From: Lachnospiraceae bacterium
GTDB taxonomy: Bacteria; Bacillota; Clostridia; Lachnospirales; Lachnospiraceae
Direction of reading: 5' to 3'
Assembly: GCA_900751995.1 (NCBI GenBank)
Contig: CAADTP010000027.1
Coordinates: 1-20,573 of the forward strand
Length of the DNA stretch: 20,573 nucleotides
Shown piece after piece: positions 8,033 through 15,948 of the stretch. A program made the position numbers and the translations under genes. Numbering within the stretch: position 1 is the stretch's first letter; each line of letters opens with the position of its first letter. Below the pieces are notes generated by a model that saw only the letters and a list, made by a program, of their open reading frames with translations, had not been told where the DNA came from and did not search any database.

Positions 8033-8848
8033 TTACTCTTCTACTGATTTTCCCGCAAAGTTCATCCAGTCCAGAATCTTCTGAATATACTCATCAAAGA
8101 AAATATCATCATGCCTTCCCGGTCCCTCTTCAAACAGCAGCGGAACGCCCAGCTGATCCGCAAACTCCTTCAGATCGACCGAATCCTGGTGACGTCTGTC
8201 CTCTGTACCGCAGCAGGTATACAATCTCGGAATATCTCTTCCTTCTTCTTTCCGGTTTTTCAACAGTGTAAAAACATCATGAACCTCCGGTGTAATCGCA
8301 GGCGGATCACCATATAACGCTTCACAAAGGGTGGATACCGTGTTAACCTTTCCCTGATAACGATATTCGGCATGGTAAGATCCCGCAACGCCTCCGATTG
8401 CCGCAAATTTTTCCGGACAGGTAAGTCCCCATTTATAGGCACCGTAACCTCCCATCGACATTCCTGCAATAAAACGGTTTTCCCGCTTTGTTGCTGCCGG
8501 GAAATTTCTCTCCACAAAATCTGTCAGTTCTTCTGTCAGATAAGAAAAATAATCCAGTCCGTATTTCATGTCCGTATAGGCGCTGTTATATACGCTTGGC
8601 ATAACCACCATGATCTGATGCTCATCTGCATAACGCTCAATTTTGGAGGTCCGCAGATACGTAAGGTGGTCACCTGTAAATCCATGCAGCAGATACAGGG
8701 TCTGATATTTTTTGTTTTTTCCGAAAGTCTCTCCCTTTTTTCCCTGCTCCACATCTTCCATCCGCTCCTTTTCCGGAAGCAGAATCGAAACATCTACCTG
8801 CATCCGCAGGATACAGGAATGAAAATTACAATGTACATATGCTGCCAT
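8033..8848 (-). CDS. Cytoplasmic alpha/beta-hydrolase esterase (esterase D / EstA-like)
   Basis: This is a putative serine esterase of 271 residues in the esterase-D-like family (tributyrin or acetyl/feruloyl esterases). LLHGFTGD at 53-60 supplies the oxyanion region. The nucleophile elbow is GMSMGG with Ser131, the acid is probably Asp217 in CCGTED, and the histidine is probably His246 in GPGRHDD. No signal peptide or membrane segment is seen, so it should act inside the cell. The start has AAAGGAG seven bases upstream. It lies 16 bases after the second permease gene and before citD, which places it between import and citrate cleavage. The substrate cannot be read from the sequence; an ester brought in by the importer, possibly a citrate ester, is an inference from context. 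Confidence 0.85.
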   Translation of the reverse strand: MAAYVHCNFHSCILRMQVDVSILLPEKERMEDVEQGKKGETFGKNKKYQTLYLLHGFTGDHLTYLRTSKIERYADEHQIMVVMPSVYNSAYTDMKYGLDYFSYLTEELTDFVERNFPAATKRENRFIAGMSMGGYGAYKWGLTCPEKFAAIGGVAGSYHAEYRYQGKVNTVSTLCEALYGDPPAITPEVHDVFTLLKNRKEEGRDIPRLYTCCGTEDRRHQDSVDLKEFADQLGVPLLFEEGPGRHDDIFFDEYIQKILDWMNFAGKSVEE

Positions 8849-8864
8849 CTGTTTCTCCTTTCTG

Positions 8865-9761
8865 TCAGCCTTTTACAGCGCCGACAACCACACCTTTGAT
8901 AAAATATTTCTGAAGCATCGGATAAATAATAATGATTGGTAAAATTCCGACAAATGCCAGTGCCATTCGGATGGAGTTGCCCGGAAGCGAAACTGCCTGT
9001 CCTTCCGCTGCCAGCTCTGATGCTCCGCTTCGCAGATATTCAATGTTTTTCATGATACGCATCAGCAGATTCTGAATACCAAAATATTTTGGATCCTGTA
9101 CGTAATATAAAGCATTGGTCCAGCTGTTCCAGTAGGAAAGACCTGTAAACAGTCCAATGGTGGCAACTACCGGCTTCGACAACGGAAATACAATTTTGGT
9201 GAAAATTCCAATTTCTGACGCTCCGTCCAGCTGCGCAGCTTCGTATAATGCTTCCGGCAGACTGTTGCTGTAATAGTTTCTTACCAGGAAAATATTGAAT
9301 GCTGTCATCAGAAGATTCGGAAAAATCAGTGCTGCATACGTATCTTTAATGTGAAAAAATGTTGTCCACATAATATACTGTGGCACCAGTCCTCCATTAA
9401 ACAGCATGGTAAAATACACAAAAAAGGATAATGCATTTCTATATTTGAATGTTTTTCGTGCCATCGGATATGCGATCGAAGTTGTCAGTAGCACGCTTAA
9501 TCCGGTTCCGACAACGGTTGTTCCAATCGTAACAAGATACGATCTTACAATTGTTGCTGCCTGTTTTACCATGTAGGTATATGCTTCCAAGCTGAGTTTC
9601 TTCGGCAAAATCTGATATCCGTTTGTAATCAGTTCATTTTCATCGGTAAAGGACGCAACCACCAGAAGAATCATCGGAAACAACGCCACAATACTGATTA
9701 CCACTAAAATAACTGTTGCTATTGCAATAAATCGTTTTTCATCGCTGACTGTCTTTTTCAT
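8865..9761 (-). CDS. ABC importer permease, LplC/YtcP type
   Basis: This is an inner-membrane permease of 298 residues in the carbohydrate-uptake (CUT1) group, LplC-like. It has about six hydrophobic segments, beginning at residues 11-36, and the cytoplasmic EAA loop at 169-196 (LPEALYEAAQLDGASEIGIF), which contacts the ATPase. The ending KYFIKGVVVGAVKG is typical of this subfamily. The ATG at 9761 is preferred over one 60 bases upstream, because AGGAGG sits six bases before it and the upstream one lies inside the preceding gene. It starts 10 bases after the partner permease. CUT1 relatives carry oligosaccharides, so its presence in a citrate lyase operon is unexpected. Confidence 0.92.
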   Translation of the reverse strand: MKKTVSDEKRFIAIATVILVVISIVALFPMILLVVASFTDENELITNGYQILPKKLSLEAYTYMVKQAATIVRSYLVTIGTTVVGTGLSVLLTTSIAYPMARKTFKYRNALSFFVYFTMLFNGGLVPQYIMWTTFFHIKDTYAALIFPNLLMTAFNIFLVRNYYSNSLPEALYEAAQLDGASEIGIFTKIVFPLSKPVVATIGLFTGLSYWNSWTNALYYVQDPKYFGIQNLLMRIMKNIEYLRSGASELAAEGQAVSLPGNSIRMALAFVGILPIIIIYPMLQKYFIKGVVVGAVKG

Positions 9762-9771
9762 ATCCTGCCTC

Positions 9772-10695
9772 CTAGAACAATGCGTTTTCCGGATCTTTTT
9801 TCCGCACAATAAAGTTTGCAATCATTACCAGTGCAAAACCAACTAATGACTGATATACACCTGCTGCCGAAGACATTCCTACATTACCCTGTTCCATCAA
9901 ACCGCGATATACATACGTATCTATCGTCTGTGTCGTAGAAAACAGGGTTCCCGCATTCATCGGTACCTGATAGAACAAACCAAAGTCCGAATAGAATACA
10001 CGGCCGATTGCCATTAATGTCATAATAATAATGGTTGGTCTCAGAAGCGGAAGTGTAATGGCAGTAATCTGTTTCAATTTAGAAGCGCCATCAATCTTTG
10101 CTGCTTCATAAATTTCCTTATCAATGCCTGCAATACCTGCCATATAAACGATCGCATTATATCCGGCATTCTTCCAAAGATATACAATAACCAGGATAAA
10201 CGGCCATGCCGTTTTTGCGGTATACCAGTCTACGCCCTTTTTCCCCAGCGCATTTAAGATTGTATTGTTCACAAAACCGGTTGTACTTCCCAATAACGCA
10301 TATACCAGATACGCCGTTACAACCCAGGACAGTAAGTGCGGAAATAACAGCACGGACTGGAAAAACTTTCCGCGTAACAGTTCTCCCAGCTCATGCAGCA
10401 GGATTGCAAAAATCACAGAAACTACTGTTCCGATCACAATAAACGCCAGATTATATAACAACGTGTTTCTCGTAATGACCCATGCATCATCTGTCAGAAA
10501 CAAAAATTTAAAGTTATTCAGTCCACACCATGGGCTTCCCCAGATTCCTTTTGCATAACTGAACTTTTTAAACGCAATAAAGGTTCCCACAATCGGGATA
10601 TAGTTATTAATAATCAGATATGTAATACCTGGCAGTGCAATGAAAAGCAATGCTAATGTATTTTTACTGGCATATTTCTTCTTACTCTTTGGCAT
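9772..10695 (-). CDS. ABC importer permease, LplB/YteP type
   Basis: This is the first permease of the importer, 307 residues, LplB-like. It starts with a basic KSKKKY segment, then a hydrophobic helix at about 13-30, with about five more downstream. The EAA loop lies at 194-220 (EIYEAAKIDGASKLKQIT). With the following gene it should form the heterodimeric channel. The ribosome binding site is GGGAG about ten bases upstream of the ATG, weaker than that of its partner. A stem-loop separates it from the binding-protein gene. No ATP-binding subunit is encoded here; in this family a shared MsmX/MsmK-type ATPase encoded elsewhere usually serves. Confidence 0.92.
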   Translation of the reverse strand: MPKSKKKYASKNTLALLFIALPGITYLIINNYIPIVGTFIAFKKFSYAKGIWGSPWCGLNNFKFLFLTDDAWVITRNTLLYNLAFIVIGTVVSVIFAILLHELGELLRGKFFQSVLLFPHLLSWVVTAYLVYALLGSTTGFVNNTILNALGKKGVDWYTAKTAWPFILVIVYLWKNAGYNAIVYMAGIAGIDKEIYEAAKIDGASKLKQITAITLPLLRPTIIIMTLMAIGRVFYSDFGLFYQVPMNAGTLFSTTQTIDTYVYRGLMEQGNVGMSSAAGVYQSLVGFALVMIANFIVRKKDPENALF

Positions 10696-10712
10696 AATTC
10701 GAGCTCCCTTTT

Positions 10713-10743
10713 ATAAATAAGGCTGCGGTGATATTCCGCAGCC
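10713..10743 (-). terminator. Attenuating hairpin between binding protein and permeases
   Basis: On the minus strand GGCTGCGG, a seven-base loop and CCGCAGCC (10743-10721) form a perfect eight-pair GC-rich stem followed by TTATTTAT. It lies 23 bases after the solute-binding-protein stop and upstream of the permease ribosome binding site. Such partial terminators commonly let ABC operons make more binding protein than permease. Confidence 0.7.
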
Positions 10744-10766
10744 CTTTCCTTTTTTCAAAGTCTTTT

Positions 10767-12311
10767 CTACTTACTACTCATCCATGCATCCAGCTGCTCC
10801 TGCTTTGCCTGAATCAGGTCATCCATACCAGCTGCTTTCAGTCGTTTTGTCATCTCGGCAAGTGTTGTATCTACATCTGCTGCACCAACCCACAGAGATT
10901 TTTTATACTCTTCTACAATGTTCTGGCATGCGGTGTATTCTGCTTCTTTATCACTGTAGTCGTAAAGGAAACCATAATAATTTGAATGATCTCCATCATA
11001 ATTCTGCTGTTTATTTGTCTCTTTTTCTTCTCCATACAGACCGCCTGCAACCGGATAGGTCAGCCATTTATTTCCCCAGAAATAGTAGTTCATATTATTG
11101 GTATATGCTACACTGTTCAGATCCGTATATCCATCCGGTGCTACTGCACAACCATTTTCATCCAATTTGTAATCCACTCCTTCTTCTCCATAGACCAGAA
11201 GGTTGTCTACATATGCATCCGTGTACAGCAGGTTCATAAATTTGCAGGCTGCTGAAGGATCTTTACAACCGGAATTTACCATCCATGCTCCGCCGTTTCC
11301 AGACCAGATCATAGAATCACTGATCTGTACGTTTTCAAAAGGATGACCATAGTTGTTTGTATACTGCTGCGCAATCTTTGGATTACCCAGTCCACAGAAT
11401 GTACCAAAGCAGTTGCCGGACATCAGTAATTCTGCGGTAGTTGCCGTTGTGGTAGCTGCATCACTTGCATAATAACCAGCTTCAAACCAGCTTCTGGTCA
11501 GTTCGCACAGTTCTTTGAAATCTGTCGTTTCATACATATCCACTACAGTTGCATTGTCCTGATAAGCCACACCGGAAACTGGTGAGGCAATATTGTCGCC
11601 TAATGGATCGATTTTATCAATCTTGCCCAGGTAACTTTCAAATAATGCATTCGCTCTGTTCGGATCAATGATTGTCATATCCGGATAAGCTTCTTTTACC
11701 TTTGCAAACACTGCAGTCAGATCTTCCGGTTTGGTAACCTGGCTCATATCAATTCCAAGTTTCTCTGTAATATCTTCACGATAGGTAAATCCACCCGGTA
11801 CATAGTTAGAACCCATATTCAGAATTCCATATGTTTTTCCCTCTACCGTTGTCGGCGCCAGAAAACCATCGTAAAGAGTTTCTGTTGTCTCTTTCAGATC
11901 ATTGTCCAGATACTCTGTAATATCCAGCGCTGTTCCATCCTGGATATATTTCAGATGAGATGTATTATATGCCTGAAATAAATCCAGCTGTTCTCCGGAT
12001 GCCAGCATCAGATTCACCTGATTCATATAATCAGAATTGGAAAACAGTACCAGTTTGACCTTCGTATTGATCTTATCTACTGTATAATCGTTGATCAGGT
12101 TCTGAATTCTTTCCAGTTCTGATGACTCCGGGATATTGTTCTGCGTCATGTACGCAAATACAACCTCTGCCGGTTCTTCGCTGTCGCTGCTTTCCTGTTT
12201 GCCGCTCTCCTGCTTTCCGGCTGCATCACCGCTCTGTGCTCCACCACATCCGCTCAGCAGAGATCCTACTGTCAAAGTAGCCATCAAAATCGCCAAAATC
12301 TTTTTCTTCAT
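10767..12311 (-). CDS. Extracellular solute-binding lipoprotein of the ABC importer
   Basis: This is the substrate-capturing lipoprotein of the importer, 514 residues, anchored on the outside of the membrane. The signal peptide has a KKK start, a hydrophobic core and the lipobox LSGC with Cys22, followed by a disordered linker rich in Gly, Glu, Ser and Lys (about 23-46). The mature part resembles the LipO/YtcQ branch of family 1 binding proteins that partners LplB/LplC permeases. It has long asparagine- and tyrosine-rich stretches (for example around 405-455), common in binding proteins for sugars or polyols. The ATG at 12311 has AAAGGAG seven bases upstream. It is the first gene of the operon and its ligand is unknown. 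A citrate-containing compound is a hypothesis from the downstream genes. Confidence 0.9.
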   Translation of the reverse strand: MKKKILAILMATLTVGSLLSGCGGAQSGDAAGKQESGKQESSDSEEPAEVVFAYMTQNNIPESSELERIQNLINDYTVDKINTKVKLVLFSNSDYMNQVNLMLASGEQLDLFQAYNTSHLKYIQDGTALDITEYLDNDLKETTETLYDGFLAPTTVEGKTYGILNMGSNYVPGGFTYREDITEKLGIDMSQVTKPEDLTAVFAKVKEAYPDMTIIDPNRANALFESYLGKIDKIDPLGDNIASPVSGVAYQDNATVVDMYETTDFKELCELTRSWFEAGYYASDAATTTATTAELLMSGNCFGTFCGLGNPKIAQQYTNNYGHPFENVQISDSMIWSGNGGAWMVNSGCKDPSAACKFMNLLYTDAYVDNLLVYGEEGVDYKLDENGCAVAPDGYTDLNSVAYTNNMNYYFWGNKWLTYPVAGGLYGEEKETNKQQNYDGDHSNYYGFLYDYSDKEAEYTACQNIVEEYKKSLWVGAADVDTTLAEMTKRLKAAGMDDLIQAKQEQLDAWMSSK

Positions 12312-12342
12312 TTGTTTCTCCTTTCTTCTTTCCGGTTCCTTT

Positions 12343-12358
12343 TGATAGACTTATCATA
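12343..12358 (-). promoter_or_regulatory. Candidate -10 box with overlapping palindrome, operon promoter
   Basis: On the minus strand TATGAT (12358-12353) lies about 42 bases before the binding-protein start codon, a reasonable -10 box. No good -35 occurs at 16-18 bases, as expected for an activator-dependent promoter. A palindrome TGATAAGTCTATCA (12356-12343, five-base arms) overlaps it and could be an operator. The -35 region coincides with the terminator of the response regulator gene. Confidence 0.45.
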
Positions 12359-12362
12359 ACGC

Positions 12363-12411
12363 AAAAAAAACGAAAGTTCTTACACAAAAAAGTACAAAAA
12401 CTTTCGTTTTT
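12363..12411 (-). terminator. Intrinsic terminator of the two-component operon
   Basis: Thirteen-base complementary arms at 12411-12399 and 12378-12366 (AAAAACGAAAGTT and its complement) enclose a 20-base loop. They are followed on the minus strand by a continuous run of eight T residues. It starts seven bases after the response regulator stop. The stem is AT-rich, so some readthrough into the ABC-cit operon is possible. Confidence 0.75.
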
Positions 12412-12418
12412 AAGATAT

Positions 12419-14002
12419 CTATTCTCTTTTCCGAAACTCTGCCGGTGAAACTCCCGTATATTTTTTAAATACAGATGAGAAATACGGAAGCGTATCAAAT
12501 CCGACTTCCAGCGCAATATCAATCACCTTTGTATTGGTGTTTTCCAGCAAATGTTTCGCTTTTTCCACGCGCAGAGAATTAATATAATCATTCAACGACG
12601 TTCCGATATCCTTCCGGAACATTTTTCCAATGTATTCCGGTGAAAAATGAAACCTCTCCGAAAGCGTATTTCTGTTAATATCTTCCGTATAATGTTCTCT
12701 GATATAATCAATTACCTGATCTGTGATCCTTTTTTCTGTTTTTTCTTTCCGTTCCTCCTGTGTCAGATCAAATACCTTATTCATCAGCCAGGTCATCCAC
12801 TGCACCATAGAAAATTCCGATTTAACCGCATTCATATCCAGTCGCAGATAGATCGGATCACGAATCACGCTGTTCATATTTTCCTTTTTATCATGGAGAT
12901 ATTTGCTTACAAGCTGTGTCAGTTCCACCTGAAAATTGCGAAATCCTTCTACGGAATGCATCGTTTGCTTTACATGCTGCAGCGTTTTTTGTAAATATTC
13001 CATTGTACTTACCCTGAATCCCTTGTTCAGACACTGCAGGATATAATCTTCGTCCAGAATATGTCCGGACGCCTCCTTTTCTCGAAGCAATACCATAAAT
13101 TCCTTTATTTCCCCTTCGTCATAAATATGCGTTTTGTCATATTCCATTATTTTTTCTTTTTCCAGACCCACTTCATAAAAAGGAACACTCGGGGAAATGT
13201 ATCCGATCTGCAATGTCTCCGGAAAATATTTTTCAAATATGTTTCTGACCTGCTCTGCTCTCTCTTTCGTCTCCTTTTCCGAAAATTCCGACAGAATTCC
13301 AAGATAGGTTCCCTTATTTTCTTCCCAGCAGATCACATTTTCCATTTTGATTTTTTCTGTGAATGCTTCTGCCAGAATGTTTTCCATTGCAAATTTATAA
13401 ATGGATTCCTGTCCCTTTTCTTTACCCAAGTCCAGTTTTCCACTGGCAAAATGAAGAATCACAACACAATATTTTTCCTGAATCTCTTCCTCTATCCCCT
13501 GCTGCTTTATTTCCTCCTCGAGTCCCTGTTTCTGCACACCGGGTTCCAGCAATACTCTTGTCCAGAAATATCGCACCATCTTTCTTATTCCGCTCTCCCA
13601 ATATTCCCGGATTTCCTCCGTTTTTTGTTTCCAGACTATTTTTTCTGTCACACGAAGCAATGTCTGATTGATTTTATTCATGTCAATCGGCTTCAGCAGA
13701 TAGTTTGCCGCACCATTCTGTACAGCTCCATAGGCATATTCAAATTTTTCATGGCTGGTCAGAAAGATAACCTCTGTCTGGATTTTCTGTTCTCGTACCC
13801 ATTTCAGAAAATGAATTCCATTCTCCTTTGGCATTTCAATATCACATAAAATCAGTTCCACTTTATTTTTTTGCAAAATATCTCTGGCCATAGAAGTATT
13901 GTAGGCCACATAGATCTGGTCAATAGAAAGTAACTCGCGATCCAGCTGTTCTTCCAATACCTGCGTTGTCACAATTTCATCATCTACAATCAGCAAATTC
14001 AT
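12419..14002 (-). CDS. Response regulator, receiver domain plus AraC-type DNA-binding domain (YesN-like)
   Basis: This is a cytoplasmic transcription regulator of 527 residues. The N-terminal receiver domain (about 1-120) has the acidic pair Asp7/Asp8, the phospho-acceptor Asp54 in LILCDIEMP, Thr82/Ser83 and Lys104 in LLKPID. A long middle region (about 130-420) has no recognised motif but is usual in YesN-type regulators. The last 100 residues hold two AraC helix-turn-helix units, including FHFSPEYIGKMFRKDIG and the ending VGFDTLPYFSSVFKKYTGVSP. Its ATG overlaps the kinase stop as ATGA. It most likely activates the ABC-cit operon just downstream, because regulators of this type usually control an adjacent binding-protein gene. 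That target is inference. Confidence 0.93.
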   Translation of the reverse strand: MNLLIVDDEIVTTQVLEEQLDRELLSIDQIYVAYNTSMARDILQKNKVELILCDIEMPKENGIHFLKWVREQKIQTEVIFLTSHEKFEYAYGAVQNGAANYLLKPIDMNKINQTLLRVTEKIVWKQKTEEIREYWESGIRKMVRYFWTRVLLEPGVQKQGLEEEIKQQGIEEEIQEKYCVVILHFASGKLDLGKEKGQESIYKFAMENILAEAFTEKIKMENVICWEENKGTYLGILSEFSEKETKERAEQVRNIFEKYFPETLQIGYISPSVPFYEVGLEKEKIMEYDKTHIYDEGEIKEFMVLLREKEASGHILDEDYILQCLNKGFRVSTMEYLQKTLQHVKQTMHSVEGFRNFQVELTQLVSKYLHDKKENMNSVIRDPIYLRLDMNAVKSEFSMVQWMTWLMNKVFDLTQEERKEKTEKRITDQVIDYIREHYTEDINRNTLSERFHFSPEYIGKMFRKDIGTSLNDYINSLRVEKAKHLLENTNTKVIDIALEVGFDTLPYFSSVFKKYTGVSPAEFRKRE

Positions 14003-15714
14003 CTCTCTTCGTCTTTCTCCTCATCTGTACATTTCAGTGTTTTCGGAATCCATATGGTTATTTTAGTTCCTTCCGGTTCCAGATTCTCAAAATACAGAAG
14101 ATGATCCTGCTGGTACATCATCTTCAGAACCTCTTTTACATTTTTTATTCCAATTCCACTTCCATCTTCTTTTTCTGTTATTTCCATATCTTTATTCACA
14201 AAGTCCAGTATTTCCTGCGAAAATTGACCCTGCGATATATATAGTTCCAGTTTTAAGTAAACTTCCTTCCCCGAAAAGCTCAACAATGCCTGAATCAGAA
14301 CCGTAGTGAACGAATCAATACTGATCACGTGCTTAAATATATTTTCCAAAAATGTATGCAGGATCATCTGCGGCACCGGATACTGCTGCGTTTCTTCCGG
14401 TATATCCATATAGACATAAAAGCAATCCCGGTACATAAGTCGCTGCATTTCCAGATATCCACTGGCATTCTTTATTTCATCCTGCAGCGGAACGGTATGC
14501 AGACCGGTTCGAAACATATAGCGGATATTCTGTGAAAATGCCTGAATAAAGGTATGGACATTCTCTTCCTCGTGCTGATAAACCATGCTGTTGATTGTTG
14601 ATAAAGCATTCAGGAAATAGTGTGGTTTTAATTGCATATGGATATACTTCAGTTGTACATCCTTCATTCGAAGTTCCTGTTCGTACTTTTCTACCCTCAT
14701 TTCAAGAATCGTCTGTACCATATCATTATATGCCTGTTTTACTTCTTCCATTTCGTAGCTGTTCGTATTATATTCCGCTCTTGCCCTGAAATCCCCACTG
14801 TGAATTTTTCTGGAAACCCAGGACAGGTCTGCAATCGGCTGAAAAATTTCTTTTTGCATATACCAGACAATTGTTCCAAAGAAAAGTAAAGACAGTACTA
14901 AAAATCCAAAAATAACGATACCGGATGTAGAATATGCGGCATACTCGGAGGATTTTACGCTGTAATACATCTGATATGCATCTTCCAGAACAGATCCCCG
15001 ATAGATACTGATGGATGGATCCTGTTTCTGCAGATTCTCTATCGCTTCTCCATATGTCCAATCCTCTCCTGAACCGCACAGAATTTTCCCTTTTTTGTCT
15101 GTAAGATAGAACGCTGCCTCTTTGATGGACATATCATTATAGTTTAACAAAGAGTCCAGTCTTTTTTCTGATATCAATACAGCGATCGTATTTGCACCAT
15201 AATTATAATATTTTACCAGATACACCTGCTCCCCCATGACAGTAGAAGTCCAGCCGGATGTAGGAGTTTTATCAAACGTATTACGCTTTTGAAGATACTT
15301 TTTGATATCTTTTATTGTATCATATGTTATATTTCCATTTCTCTGAATCAAAATACTGTTGTCTTTGCAATTAACAATCGCATAGGCATCCGCTTCTTTG
15401 GTATCTTTACATCTTTCCTTAAGAATCTGCAGCATTTGATGCTGCGCTTTCACTTTCTCCAGATTATTTTCTCCATTCAGCTGTGTCAAAAGCAGCCGAC
15501 ATCCCAGTAAAAGATCCAGGTTATCGTCAAGTCGCTCCAATACACTTTCCATCGTATTATGATAAATTTGCAGTGTATTTTCCACCAGGTTTTTCTCGTT
15601 TTTTTTAGCAATATCAACAATAAATGATTTGTACAGAAACAGTAATATAATCTGCAGAAGCAAAAAAGTAGTTAAAAAAACACTCATAGTACTTCTGATT
15701 TTTCTTTTTTTCAT
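13999..15714 (-). CDS. Membrane sensor histidine kinase, YesM-like
   Basis: This is a sensor kinase of 571 residues. Transmembrane helices at about 10-33 and 264-286 flank an extracellular region of roughly 230 residues, consistent with a Cache-like ligand sensor. A HAMP segment follows (about 287-342), then the His_kinase domain with phospho-acceptor His365 in QLKPHYFLNAL. The ATPase domain has an N box TFLENIFKHV (455-464) and a G box EDGSGIGIKNV (516-526). This architecture, paired with an AraC-type regulator and next to a CUT1 importer, usually senses an extracellular carbohydrate-like ligand. The start at 15714 has GAGGGG close upstream. It shares four bases with the regulator gene. Confidence 0.93.
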   Translation of the reverse strand: MKKRKIRSTMSVFLTTFLLLQIILLFLYKSFIVDIAKKNEKNLVENTLQIYHNTMESVLERLDDNLDLLLGCRLLLTQLNGENNLEKVKAQHQMLQILKERCKDTKEADAYAIVNCKDNSILIQRNGNITYDTIKDIKKYLQKRNTFDKTPTSGWTSTVMGEQVYLVKYYNYGANTIAVLISEKRLDSLLNYNDMSIKEAAFYLTDKKGKILCGSGEDWTYGEAIENLQKQDPSISIYRGSVLEDAYQMYYSVKSSEYAAYSTSGIVIFGFLVLSLLFFGTIVWYMQKEIFQPIADLSWVSRKIHSGDFRARAEYNTNSYEMEEVKQAYNDMVQTILEMRVEKYEQELRMKDVQLKYIHMQLKPHYFLNALSTINSMVYQHEEENVHTFIQAFSQNIRYMFRTGLHTVPLQDEIKNASGYLEMQRLMYRDCFYVYMDIPEETQQYPVPQMILHTFLENIFKHVISIDSFTTVLIQALLSFSGKEVYLKLELYISQGQFSQEILDFVNKDMEITEKEDGSGIGIKNVKEVLKMMYQQDHLLYFENLEPEGTKITIWIPKTLKCTDEEKDEER

Positions 15715-15770
15715 CTTTCCCCTCTTCTTTTCCCAACTCTTCTCTGAAATCTGTTATCGTGACCGATTAC

Positions 15771-15799
15771 ATTATATACTAATTCTCGGGCAGAAGAAA
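15771..15799 (-). promoter_or_regulatory. Candidate promoter of the two-component operon
   Basis: A perfect TATAAT lies at 15776-15771 on the minus strand, about 57 bases before the kinase start. The hexamer 17 bases upstream is TTTCTT (15799-15794), a poor -35, so basal activity should be modest. Confidence 0.45.
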
Positions 15800-15875
15800 G
15801 ACTGTCCAAAGATTATATTCGGAATTTGCATGTTACGAAACTTTCTTTCATAAACGATTTCTCTTTTACATACAT

Positions 15876-15927
15876 TATAATAAAAACGCCCGTCCGTTTG
15901 CCCCTCGTCCGCTCACAGACGGTTTTT
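15876..15927 (+). promoter_or_regulatory. Candidate -10 box and leader hairpin of the 157-aa gene
   Basis: TATAAT at 15876-15881 lies 67 bases before the start codon; no convincing -35 is seen. Between it and the ribosome binding site, CCGTCCG (15890-15896) can pair with CAGACGG (15916-15922) with one mismatch, followed directly by TTTTT (15923-15927). This looks like a weak terminator-type hairpin in the leader. The whole 15715-15948 gap carries these divergent signals and no gene. Confidence 0.3.
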
Positions 15928-15948
15928 CAAAAAGGAGTGTGCCCGCCC

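Noticed and set aside
8016..8044. Separate promoter for citD (TATAAA)
   Set aside because: No acceptable -35 hexamer occurs 16-18 bases upstream, so the box is probably chance in AT-rich sequence.
2721..15510. Plus-strand open frames opposite citXG, citF, the permeases, the regulator and the kinase, up to 262 codons
   Set aside because: Each lies wholly opposite a well-identified gene, lacks a ribosome binding site and shows composition typical of an antisense frame.
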